DNA of 64,000 bases, taken from NCBI GenBank assembly GCA_947494715.1, contig CANLWG010000015.1:62001-126000 (forward strand), given 5' to 3'. Both the position numbers and the translations under genes were made by a program. Below the pieces are notes generated by a model, which did not search any database, was not told where the DNA came from, and saw nothing but the letters and a program-made list of their open reading frames with translations. The DNA comes from an uncultured Flavobacteriaceae bacterium (GTDB lineage Bacteria > Bacteroidota > Bacteroidia > Flavobacteriales > Flavobacteriaceae). Positions 37,700 through 45,646 of this stretch are shown in pieces. Numbering within the stretch: position 1 is the stretch's first letter; each line of letters starts with the position of its first letter.

Positions 37700-39379
37700 A
37701 TGAACAAGCCAAGCTTTTCGTTCCTCTTTTCCTTTTGGGGGTGGGCAGGTCTGATTTTTAGCCCATTCACCTCAGCGTTTGCCCAAGAAGAAAAAGATAG
37801 TCTAGCACACTACCACAATATCATTGTAAATCCAAAAAATAGTCAGGAAATCTCCCAGGCCTTTTTATTTTTTGAAGACCAAATTCAAGAAGACCTGAGC
37901 ACCGGAGACACCCTGTCCCTGGTCCAAAACCTTAGAAGAGTGGCCATAGGGCAATTTGAGCTAGGGTTTTATTATGACAGCGAGAAAACCGCCGTTGATG
38001 CTCTAAGACTCATCGAGAACAAAAAAGAAAACGATGCGGTCCTTGAGGCAAGGAAAGGGCTTAACAATCATCTTGGATTGGTCTATAGAATTTTAAAATC
38101 CCCTCAGAATGCACTACGGCATTATGAGGCGGCCCTAAAGCTGGCCATCGATGTTTCGGATAGCATCCTGATTTTGAACAATATTTCCAATATTTTTCTG
38201 GATGCCGGAGACTATGAATCGGCAGTAAAAAACTTCACTACTGTTTTTGAGAAGAGTAAAACCCAAAACAATACCCTCAATATAGCATTGGCACAGGATA
38301 ACCTAGGATTTACACAATCCAAAATGGGCATTCCCCAAGGCTTTTTAAATATGCAGAGTGCCTTAAAGATCAGGGAACACGAAAGTGATGTTCTGGGAAT
38401 GTACTCAAGCAACCATCATCTGGCCCGGTATTTCATGGACTTGGGAAAACGCCAAGAAGCAATGGACCATGCCCAAAAGGCCTATGGGTTGGCCCAACAA
38501 TTGAACAGTGCCTCTTACCTAGAAAATGCCCTGTCCCTTTTATTGGACTTTAGCGAAGACCCCAATGTGCTCAAGTACAAAACCCTCAAGGATAGTACAT
38601 TCCAAGCCCGGCAAATTCGGGAGAGCAAATATGCCGCCATTAAATATAACGTAGAAAAAGAGAGGGAGAAAAGGCAAGTGGCGGAATTGCAACATGCACG
38701 GGAAAAGAGCTTTAAGATCATATTCCTATCGGCATTTCTACTCGCCGTATTACTCGGTAGTTTTTTGGTATATCGAAAGAACCAACAACGCAATCGCGAG
38801 CGTGTAGAAGCAGTCCATAGAACGGAGTCGCGAATATCCAAAAAAGTACATGATGAGCTCGCTAATGACGTTTCAGGAATCATGAATTTTGTGGAGAAAA
38901 ATATCCATGCCCCACCGAAAAACAAGGATAGACTACTCAACTTTTTGAATGATATTTATACCCATGCCCGCGACATTTCTACCACCATGGCAAGCGTTGA
39001 TGTAACGGACTTTCCTGGCTCACTTGAAAACCTTATGGCCCAACATCACCCCAAAGATGTCGAAATCATCAGGAACCCGATTACGCAAATCGATTGGAGC
39101 AAAATACCCAGCCATAAAAAAACGGCCATTTACAAGAGCCTGCAGGAGCTCTTGGTAAATACGAAAAAACATGCAAAAGCCTCAAACATCAGTATGGTTT
39201 TCAGGAAAAAGGGAAAAGGAAACGAAATTGTGTATTCCGATGATGGCATCGGATTTAATCCCAACGGTGTCATCATGGGCGGCGTTCAAAATGTGGAAAC
39301 ACGCATGAAAGAGATCGGTGGAAACTTTAGTTTTGAATCCAGTGAGGGAAAAGGCTTTAAGGCCATTCTTCATTTTTAA
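37700..39379 (+). CDS. TPR-containing sensor histidine kinase
   Basis: A 559-aa kinase. The signal peptide ends at about TSAFAQ, then periplasmic TPR helices run to about residue 320, followed by one membrane helix (IIFLSAFLLAVLLGSFLVY, about 337-355) and a kinase core with the phospho-acceptor in SRISKKVHDELANDVSG and an ATPase domain (ELLVNTKKHAKA, YSDDGIGFNP, ESSEGKGFKAI). This is the NarX/DesK-like type with a single short dimerisation helix pair. It pairs with the response regulator 12 bp downstream. Confidence 0.88.
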   Translation: MNKPSFSFLFSFWGWAGLIFSPFTSAFAQEEKDSLAHYHNIIVNPKNSQEISQAFLFFEDQIQEDLSTGDTLSLVQNLRRVAIGQFELGFYYDSEKTAVDALRLIENKKENDAVLEARKGLNNHLGLVYRILKSPQNALRHYEAALKLAIDVSDSILILNNISNIFLDAGDYESAVKNFTTVFEKSKTQNNTLNIALAQDNLGFTQSKMGIPQGFLNMQSALKIREHESDVLGMYSSNHHLARYFMDLGKRQEAMDHAQKAYGLAQQLNSASYLENALSLLLDFSEDPNVLKYKTLKDSTFQARQIRESKYAAIKYNVEKEREKRQVAELQHAREKSFKIIFLSAFLLAVLLGSFLVYRKNQQRNRERVEAVHRTESRISKKVHDELANDVSGIMNFVEKNIHAPPKNKDRLLNFLNDIYTHARDISTTMASVDVTDFPGSLENLMAQHHPKDVEIIRNPITQIDWSKIPSHKKTAIYKSLQELLVNTKKHAKASNISMVFRKKGKGNEIVYSDDGIGFNPNGVIMGGVQNVETRMKEIGGNFSFESSEGKGFKAILHF

Positions 39380-39391
39380 ATTGTATTCCCC

Positions 39392-40060
39392 ATGTTTCAA
39401 AAAGTACTTATAGCCGAGGATCATGGTCTTACCGGTACAGGTTTACGGGGAAGGCTTTTAGATCTATCCATTCCCGACATACAGGTAGTCTATTATTGTG
39501 ATGATGCCCTTTTAAGGATAAAGGCAGGGATGCGTAAGGGCAATCCTTTTGAAGTTTTAATTACCGACCTTTCCTTTAAAAGGGATTATAGGAACCGAAG
39601 ATTGACCTCCGGGGAAGCATTGATTACCGAGGTAAGAAAGCTTCAGCCTCATATAAAAATAGTGGTCTATTCCGTTGAGCACCGGATTGGAAAAATTAGG
39701 GCGTTATACGATGACCTTAAGATAGATGGCTTCGTTGGCAAGGAACGAAAAGACTTTAATGAAATCCACACGGCCATTACAGCGGTTTTCGAAGGCAATA
39801 CTTATATCCCTGAATCCTTGAGGCAGGCCTTGCGAAGTGCCGAAAACCAATTGAAACTGGACCGGCAGGATATCTATTTGCTCGAACTATTGGCCAAAGG
39901 GCTCAAGCAAGAGGAAATAGCCCATTCCTTTAAGAAGAGAAACTATTCCGGGAGTAGTTTGCGTAGTATTCAAGACCGCGTCGGTAAACTCAAAATCATC
40001 TTTGGGGCAAAAAACCCGATACATTTGGTGGCAAAGGCTATAGAGCGTGGTTTTATCTAA
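39392..40060 (+). CDS. response regulator with LuxR-type output
   Basis: A 222-aa regulator: receiver (VLIAEDHGLTGTGLRGRLLD, phospho-acceptor in EVLITDLSFKRD) and a C-terminal helix-turn-helix (DIYLLELLAKGLKQEEIAHS) typical of NarL/FixJ outputs. It is the partner of the upstream kinase. Targets are unknown; the operon's own promoter before the small lipoprotein is the first candidate. Confidence 0.87.
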   Translation: MFQKVLIAEDHGLTGTGLRGRLLDLSIPDIQVVYYCDDALLRIKAGMRKGNPFEVLITDLSFKRDYRNRRLTSGEALITEVRKLQPHIKIVVYSVEHRIGKIRALYDDLKIDGFVGKERKDFNEIHTAITAVFEGNTYIPESLRQALRSAENQLKLDRQDIYLLELLAKGLKQEEIAHSFKKRNYSGSSLRSIQDRVGKLKIIFGAKNPIHLVAKAIERGFI

Positions 40061-40197
40061 CCCCATCCCCTACACAAACCCGCAGACAATTTTTTAACGA
40101 TAAGTCTATGTTTGGCCAAGGCCCTTCATGCAGTTTTGCCTTAACCTGGGGAGGTTTTGGCATAGCTCAATTGAAGGGTTTTTTAAATGGGTGGCCT

Positions 40198-40213
40198 TTG
40201 CGGGAAGACGCAA
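40198..40213. repeat. short hairpin repeat TTGCGGGAAGACGCAA
   Basis: This 16-mer differs by one base from 37335-37350, and the change (T to C) keeps pairing in the TTGCG...CGCAA stem. The two copies flank the small-lipoprotein/kinase/regulator module, as if they mark its edges or act as RNA structures in its untranslated regions. Confidence 0.4.
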
Positions 40214-40267
40214 GGAGTAATTTGAATTTGGTTCTAGATTTGAATTTGAATAGCAATACTTGTAATC

Positions 40268-40600
40268 GTGAAAAAAATAGCAACAATAAGACTGAAAGGT
40301 TGTTCTGGAAAGGAATATCCTTTTGACATTTTCCCTTTTGATACAAATTTCAATAAGCTTTCAGTAGTATATCTAATAAGTAAAGGATCAGAATCTGGCA
40401 CCCATTCCTTTATCTACTTGGGTATTACTGATGATTTTTCAGAACGATTTAACAATCATCATAAGGCCGATTGTTTTATTGAGCATGGTGCGAATTGTAT
40501 TTCCTTATTAATAGAAGAATCGGAGGAACAGAGGAAAATAGTAGAAGAAGATATTCTTTGCAATTACAATTTTACATGCAACGAAATACAAAACCAATAA
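40268..40600 (+). CDS. GIY-YIG-like small protein
   Basis: A 110-aa protein with the elements of the GIY-YIG nuclease fold: VVYLIS (first Tyr strand), FIYLGITDDFSERFNNHH (second Tyr strand, then the catalytic-type Arg) and a C-terminal VEEDILCNYNFTCNE segment with the acidic residue. An N-terminal extension of about 30 residues precedes it. Small free-standing GIY-YIG proteins cleave or nick DNA; activity here is inferred. The next gene starts 2 bp after its stop. Confidence 0.6.
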   Translation: MKKIATIRLKGCSGKEYPFDIFPFDTNFNKLSVVYLISKGSESGTHSFIYLGITDDFSERFNNHHKADCFIEHGANCISLLIEESEEQRKIVEEDILCNYNFTCNEIQNQ

Positions 40601-40602
40601 AG

Positions 40603-41151
40603 ATGTCATCCAATAAAACTACTATAAAGACTTCATTGATAATTTCTCTTTTGCTGATATGTACAATAGCTTTTGGACAAGAAAAAAAAGAGAATGTTAG
40701 TAATGCTGAATTGTTTTCCTCTCAAGCGGGGACTTTAATAGAAAAAGAATTTATTGATTTGGGTAATATTGGAAAAACCGAGATTCAAATTTTAAAAATA
40801 ACAGATATGATTTCGGGTAAATCCGTACGCTCTTTGAGGATTACACAAAAAGTAAAAGGGTCATACTCATCGGATACTAAAATAGCCCATTTGGATTCCG
40901 ACGAAATAGATGGCTTGATTAAGTCGATGAATGTTATCAAAAAAAGTGTTTTTGGAACATCTGCAAAGAACTACACAGAAATAACTTTTCGAAGTAGAGG
41001 TGGATTTGAAACTGGGTGCTTTTGGAGCAAAAACGATTGGTCAACTTATCTACAAATTGAAAAATATGATCGAAAATCCATGGTCTGGCTAAACCGAGAC
41101 GATTTTGATGAGTTTTTGGATTTAATGGAATTAGCTAAAACCAAAATTTGA
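40603..41151 (+). CDS. exported protein of unknown function, 182 aa
   Basis: Start chosen at ATG 40603 because it gives a signal peptide (TSLIISLLLICTIAFGQ); an upstream frame overlapping the previous gene is out-competed. The mature protein is mixed alpha/beta, with SLRITQKVKGSYSSDTK and FRSRGGFETGCFWSKN. No family recognised. It sits in a same-strand cluster between the GIY-YIG-like and HsdR-N-like genes. Confidence 0.6.
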   Translation: MSSNKTTIKTSLIISLLLICTIAFGQEKKENVSNAELFSSQAGTLIEKEFIDLGNIGKTEIQILKITDMISGKSVRSLRITQKVKGSYSSDTKIAHLDSDEIDGLIKSMNVIKKSVFGTSAKNYTEITFRSRGGFETGCFWSKNDWSTYLQIEKYDRKSMVWLNRDDFDEFLDLMELAKTKI

Positions 41152-41160
41152 TGATTTATT

Positions 41161-42219
41161 ATGGAACTCCAAAACCGACTCAAAGCCCTTTCTGAAAAAA
41201 TCCACAAGCTAAAGGACAGGATTAACACAGAAGAATCCACAAAACATGCCTTTGTGTTGCCCTTTATTAGTCTGTTGGGTTACGACACCTTCAATCCTCT
41301 GGAGGTGGTGCCCGAGTTTACGGCCGATATCGGACTTAAAAAAGGCGAAAAGGTGGATTATGCCATCTTCCAAAATGATCAGCCTATAATCATTATTGAA
41401 TGTAAAAACTGGAGGGAAGCCCTAAATGCCCACAACTCTCAATTGTTTCGATACTTTCATACCACCAAGACCCGCTTTGCCCTTTTGACCAACGGTATCG
41501 AATACCGTTTTTATACCGATCTGGAAGAACCCAATAAAATGGATGAAAAACCATTTTTGGAATTTCAAATTGATAAACTCAAAGAAACCACGGTTCAGGA
41601 AATTGCGAAGTTCCACAAGTCCAATTTTGATATTGACCAAATTGTGGACAATGCCAGCTCGCTAAAGTACACTCGGGAAATCAAAAAATTGGTAAACGAA
41701 GAACTCCAGCAACCCACTGTCCAATTTGTAAAACTATTCGCCAGCAAAGTATACTCCGGAAGATTGACGGAAAAGGTGATGGATGAGTTCAAGGATCTAG
41801 TATTCAAAGCCCTGAACCAGACCATTAGCGAAAGAGTCAACGACCGATTAAATGCTGCCTTGGATAAAGAGGCCGAAAAACAGCAGGAAGAGGAATTAGA
41901 GGTCGTTGACGATAAAAGAAAAATAACAACAACGGAAGAGGAACTGGAAGGCTTTCGAATCATAGTGGCCATCCTAAGAAGGATTGTCCCCGTCCATAGA
42001 ATTGCCCATAGAGATACCCAATCCTATTTTGGAATCCTTTTAGACGACAATAACCGGAAACCACTTTGTCGACTCCACTTTAACGGAAATACAAAGTATC
42101 TAGGGCTTATTGACGAAAAAAAGAACGAAGCTAAAAAACGTTTGCAGGCTTTGGAGGACATTTATCAGTATGAGAAAGAACTATTGGAAACTGTCAATCA
42201 TTATCAAACCCATGATTAG
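41161..42219 (+). CDS. solitary type I restriction HsdR N-terminal-like nuclease
   Basis: A 352-aa protein. Its N-terminal half has the PD-(D/E)xK nuclease pattern of HsdR: FVLPFISLLGYDTFNP, then GEKVDYAIFQNDQPIIIIECKNW (Asp, then Glu-x-Lys) and LLTNGIEYRFYTDL. The helicase/translocase motor of a true HsdR is absent and no hsdM or hsdS is nearby. The C-terminal half (after a Glu-rich linker near 245) is another alpha/beta domain (FRIIVAILRRIVPVHRIAHR). Such solitary proteins are frequent in mobile regions and may act in defence. Confidence 0.75.
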   Translation: MELQNRLKALSEKIHKLKDRINTEESTKHAFVLPFISLLGYDTFNPLEVVPEFTADIGLKKGEKVDYAIFQNDQPIIIIECKNWREALNAHNSQLFRYFHTTKTRFALLTNGIEYRFYTDLEEPNKMDEKPFLEFQIDKLKETTVQEIAKFHKSNFDIDQIVDNASSLKYTREIKKLVNEELQQPTVQFVKLFASKVYSGRLTEKVMDEFKDLVFKALNQTISERVNDRLNAALDKEAEKQQEEELEVVDDKRKITTTEEELEGFRIIVAILRRIVPVHRIAHRDTQSYFGILLDDNNRKPLCRLHFNGNTKYLGLIDEKKNEAKKRLQALEDIYQYEKELLETVNHYQTHD

Positions 42220-42493
42220 CACAACAAAAGGCAAAAGAAAAAAATTGGCGATGATTCCATTGATATTGTTCGCTTATATCTCAATTGCATGTATCCATAA
42301 AGAAAAAGGGCCATCCAGCCTGTCCTATAATGAAAATGAAACTTTTGTTTATCTATGCAATAGTCCTGGAGGTAAAAAGTATCATTTTAAGAAGACATGC
42401 AGAGGATTAAGTAGATGTAAAGCGAGTATTATCAAAGTCACTTTAGAAGAAGCCAAAAATCGGGGTAAAACTCTATGTGGTTGGGAGGATTGA
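42212..42493 (+). CDS. small exported cysteine-containing protein
   Basis: A 93-aa protein starting at ATG 42212, which overlaps the previous stop by 8 bp. A hydrophobic signal (LAMIPLILFAYISIACIH) may be a weak lipobox. The mature part FVYLCNSPGGKKYHF, then TCRGLSRCK and KTLCGWED has four cysteines and a His in a small metal-binding or disulphide layout known from hypothetical proteins of mobile elements. Function unknown. Its stop codon is the first base of the first 29-bp palindrome. Confidence 0.6.
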   Translation: MISTTKGKRKKLAMIPLILFAYISIACIHKEKGPSSLSYNENETFVYLCNSPGGKKYHFKKTCRGLSRCKASIIKVTLEEAKNRGKTLCGWED

Positions 42494-42519
42494 GCTAAAT
42501 AAATTTTTTATTTGGCTCA
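42491..42519. promoter_or_regulatory. 29-bp palindrome 1 upstream of fic
   Basis: TGAGCTAAATAAA and TTTATTTGGCTCA form a 13-bp inverted repeat (one G-T-type mismatch) around three bases. It starts exactly 44 bp before palindrome 2, about four helical turns, so dimers could bind side by side. It also overlaps the preceding gene's stop codon. Confidence 0.55.
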
Positions 42520-42534
42520 CATTTTTACTACTTT

Positions 42535-42563
42535 TGAGCCGAATAATTATTTTAATCGGCTCA
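42535..42563. promoter_or_regulatory. 29-bp palindrome 2 overlapping the fic start
   Basis: TGAGCCGA (42535-42542) and TCGGCTCA (42556-42563) surround 13 AT-rich bases. The final A is the A of the fic ATG. A repressor on this site, or the hairpin in mRNA, would block fic expression. Copies of the same 29-bp design occur at 42491, 28434 and (degraded) 27670. Confidence 0.6.
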
Positions 42564-43654
42564 TGCGATACAATTGGCAGCAAAAAGACTGGCCTAATTT
42601 TCAATACAAAACCGATGTTATTGAAGATTTGCTCTTTGATTTTGCAAAGCGCACTGGGCGAATTAGCGGCGTATTGGAAGGGCTTTCTGAAACCGAGCAA
42701 ACCGAAGCCATGATAAACCTCATGGTTTCAGAGGCTATAAAGACTTCTGAGATAGAAGGGGAGTATTTGAGCCGAAACGATGTAATGTCTTCCATTCGAA
42801 GAAATTTGGGGCTCAACCCAGAATCACCACTGACGAAAGACAAAAGAGCCGAAGGCGTGGCAGAATTGATGTTAGCAGTACGAAATGATTTTTTAAAACC
42901 CTTATCAAGTGAAATGCTATTCGATTGGCATACCATGCTAATGAAGGGTAACACCCAGATTCAAGTAGGTAAATGGCGTACCCATGACGAACCTATGCAA
43001 ATTGTGTCTGGTGGGATGGGTAAGGAGATAGTTCATTTTGAAGCCCCAATATCCAAAAAAGTCCCTGCTGAAATGGATGGTTTTATTCAATGGTTTAATA
43101 CTTCACAGGGAGAAATCAAGAAACCTGTTATTAGAGCTGCTATTGCTCATCTCTATTTTGAGACCATTCACCCATTCGAGGATGGGAATGGTAGAATAGG
43201 CCGAGCCGTTGCCGAAAAGGCTTTATCACAAAGTATCGGCCGCCCTGTACTGTTCAGCTTGTCCAAATCCATTGAGGGAAATAAAAAAGCGTATTACGAT
43301 GCTTTCCAAAGGGCCCAGCGTTCGAATGAAATCACGGAATGGATCAACTACTTTGTCAAAACAGTTTTGGATGCCCAAATTGATGCGGAACAAGAAATTG
43401 AGTTCACCTTAAAAAAAACCAAGTTTTTTGACCAACATAAAGATGAACTGAATGACCGTCAGCAAAAAGTAGTTCGTAGAATGTTGGAAGAAGGTCATCA
43501 AGGTTTTGAAGGGGGAATGAATGCTAGAAAGTATGTCTCCATAACCAGTACGTCAAAAGCAACCGCCACTAGGGATTTACAGGATTTAGTTTCTAAAGGT
43601 ATTTTTAAGCCTGTTGGGGGTGGGCGGAGTTCTAGGTATGAAGTAAATCTATAG
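42563..43654 (+). CDS. Fic-family AMPylator with C-terminal winged helix
   Basis: A 363-aa protein. The ATG at 42563 is chosen because homologous Fic proteins start at the YNWQQKDWPNF segment (DUF4172-like N-terminus). The inhibitory helix TSEIEGEYLSR (S/T-xxxE-G type) is near residue 70, so it belongs to the self-inhibited class. The active loop is H203-PFEDGNGRIGR, intact for AMP transfer. The C-terminus (YVSITSTSKATATRDLQDLV) is a winged-helix DNA-binding region. The twin palindromes at its start suggest autoregulation through that domain. Confidence 0.88.
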   Translation: MRYNWQQKDWPNFQYKTDVIEDLLFDFAKRTGRISGVLEGLSETEQTEAMINLMVSEAIKTSEIEGEYLSRNDVMSSIRRNLGLNPESPLTKDKRAEGVAELMLAVRNDFLKPLSSEMLFDWHTMLMKGNTQIQVGKWRTHDEPMQIVSGGMGKEIVHFEAPISKKVPAEMDGFIQWFNTSQGEIKKPVIRAAIAHLYFETIHPFEDGNGRIGRAVAEKALSQSIGRPVLFSLSKSIEGNKKAYYDAFQRAQRSNEITEWINYFVKTVLDAQIDAEQEIEFTLKKTKFFDQHKDELNDRQQKVVRRMLEEGHQGFEGGMNARKYVSITSTSKATATRDLQDLVSKGIFKPVGGGRSSRYEVNL

Positions 43655-44214
43655 CCCAAATGAAATCAGGATTTCGTTTAATTCAAGATGTGTCATTGTC
43701 ATGACAATCTTGCTTTTTCTCCCGAAGGTCGCAAAAGGTAAAACATCTATTTGACCAAAATAAAGCGAGCGAAACGAAGTTTCGTGCTGCAAGTCCCAAA
43801 TACTTACCTAACTAATCTGCTTGCGAGGTTAAACATACTTTTTTCAATAAACTTTTTCAATTTTTATAGGGCTTAAGGTGCGTTTTTCAATAAACTTTCA
43901 CAAAAACACTTTTTGAATTATTGCATATAAGTCAAAAGTATTGCTATTAATTACTCATCAAATTTTTTACATCCTATCTAACATTTTGTACCAAAACTTT
44001 TCAATGTTTACTGGCTGTTTCAGAGTTTTTGTACCAAAAAAACGCGAAATCGAAATAAGCACAAACTACCTAAAATTGCTTATTTTACTGACGTTTGAAG
44101 CCAAAATCAAACACCGTAACATCGCTTTAGCGCGTTACCGTCTTGCTATTCCCCTTAGATTCGCTTTTGTCATTTACATAGAGATATTTAGTTAGATTAT
44201 TGCTCTATGTTTAT
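43655..44214. other. AT-rich gene-free stretch before IS110
   Basis: About 560 bp with no convincing gene; a frame at 43941-44195 has poor composition. It contains hairpins CGAAAC-GAA-GTTTCG (43771-43785) and an imperfect GTAAC...GTTAC hairpin (44115-44140), plus two TTTTCAATAAACTTT repeats near 43851 and 43883. Probably decayed element sequence. Confidence 0.35.
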
Positions 44215-44430
44215 CATTGATCTTTAATCGGGGAATACTCTCCATAACTGTGAATGACGACCAGATCGATGGGGGCGAATTATGCGCTATTCAAAGCTTT
44301 TAGGCTTATGCTTTATTTGATAAAAGCCCCTCTCGGTCATCTCCGGACCGGCATCAAATGGAAATTCAGGTTATAAGACCTATTATCAGGGGTTCGATGG
44401 CAATCTGGATATATGGTCTTATTCTTTAAA
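44215..44430 (+). ncRNA. candidate IS110 bridge RNA region
   Basis: IS110-group elements encode a structured bridge RNA in the non-coding left end before the recombinase gene. This 216-bp stretch lies just there and contains hairpins such as CGGTC-ATCTCCG-GACCG (about 44335-44353). Loops that would pair with target and donor DNA could not be assigned. Limits are approximate. Confidence 0.35.
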
Positions 44431-44441
44431 AACACCTAATT

Positions 44442-45437
44442 ATGAAACAACGGGACTTTGCCCATTTCATCGGTATCGATATATCCAAAAGTACCTTTGA
44501 CGTGGCCATCATCGAAAACGGAGGGACTTCCTCTTATGTATTTGAAAACTCCAAAAAAGGAACCAATGCCTTTATCAAATTGCTCAGGAACCAGAAAATC
44601 GATCTTAAGGATACGCTGATATGTATGGAACATACAGGTGTCTATGGTATGGCTGTTATCTCCAAGCTCATTGAAAAAAACGCCAACCTTGTCGTTGAGA
44701 TGCCGATCAAGATCACAAAGAGCATCGGAATGCAAAGGGGAAAGAACGACAGGGTGGACGCCGTTAGGATCGCCCAATATGCCCTTAAGAACGTTGATGA
44801 ACTTGAACCCTATGTTCCAATGCCCGAGATCCTGGATAAGATAAAGGTCCTGCTCAAGATCAGAAGGAAGCTTGTCAACTCCAGGGCCGACCTGAACAAG
44901 TATCCCAATGAACTGGAACTCTTCTCCAAAGAGCTTGGAAAGCTTGCCAAGGACAATCTCAAACGGATCAACAAAAACCTTGACAACGAGATCAAGAAAG
45001 TGGAGGCGGAAATAAAAAAACTGATCCTTTCCGATGACCGGCTCAACAGGACCGTATCCTTGGTCACTTCCGTTACCGGGATAGGACAGATCACTGCACT
45101 CCACCTTACCGTTTTCACCAATTTCTTTACACGTTACGACAACCCGAAACAACTGGCCTGTTATTGCGGTGTCGTGCCCTTTGAATATACCTCCGGGTCT
45201 TCCATAAACCGAAAGTCCAGAATCCATCCCATGGCCAACAGGACCCTTAAAAAACACCTCCATATGAGCGCGCTCTCCGCGATAACCCACGACCCCGACA
45301 TGAAGGCCTATTTTGAAAGAAAGGTCGAGGAGGGAAAGAACAAGATGCTGGTGGTCAACAACGTCAGGAACAAGCTCGTCCATAGGGTCTGTGCCGTCGT
45401 AAAACGACAACAGCCCTATGTGAAAACCGTGGTCTGA
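44442..45437 (+). CDS. IS110-family transposase (DEDD recombinase)
   Basis: A 331-aa recombinase. The N-terminal RuvC-like DEDD domain shows FIGIDISKSTFDVAIIENGG, CMEHTGVYGM and KNDRVDAVRIAQYA. A coiled coil is at about 150-200. The C-terminal Transposase_20 domain has SVTGIGQITALHL, LACYCGVVPFEYTSGSSIN with its catalytic-type Ser, and NRTLKKHLHM. The gene looks intact, so the element may still move. The long antisense frame over it is not coding. Confidence 0.93.
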   Translation: MKQRDFAHFIGIDISKSTFDVAIIENGGTSSYVFENSKKGTNAFIKLLRNQKIDLKDTLICMEHTGVYGMAVISKLIEKNANLVVEMPIKITKSIGMQRGKNDRVDAVRIAQYALKNVDELEPYVPMPEILDKIKVLLKIRRKLVNSRADLNKYPNELELFSKELGKLAKDNLKRINKNLDNEIKKVEAEIKKLILSDDRLNRTVSLVTSVTGIGQITALHLTVFTNFFTRYDNPKQLACYCGVVPFEYTSGSSINRKSRIHPMANRTLKKHLHMSALSAITHDPDMKAYFERKVEEGKNKMLVVNNVRNKLVHRVCAVVKRQQPYVKTVV

Positions 45438-45646
45438 AACTTTTTGCATTTTTCCCTTGTTTTTATCATGGAAATCCGAACTTTATCCGCTTCGCTACTA
45501 AACTTAGAATACTTTTGAATTGTACTATCGGAGTAAAAGTAGAGTTGCGCCCTATCGGATTTTTGCTTAACGCTTACCTATCTGGACGCTACAAAAACCC
45601 AACAGGAACCATGCGCAAAAGTTAGGGGTAAGAATTTGGGACAACT

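Larger units (their letters stand above)
44215..45470 (+). mobile_element. IS110-family insertion sequence
   Basis: A single recombinase gene with an untranslated left end of some 200 bp and a short right end, lacking terminal inverted repeats, as is normal for IS110. The exact ends need an empty site and are not fixed. It separates fic from the integrase within the island. Confidence 0.55.

Noticed and set aside
40108..40326. 72-aa open frame before the GIY-YIG-like gene
   Set aside because: Low-complexity Asn/Leu tail, overlap with the next gene's start and no recognisable signal; it more likely is leader sequence.
43941..44195. 84-aa frame before the IS110 element
   Set aside because: AT-driven composition, no start context, overlap with a hairpin; not supported as a gene.
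44436..45449. Long open frame antisense to the IS110 transposase
   Set aside because: It is a codon-shadow of a well-recognised DEDD recombinase and has no family features.
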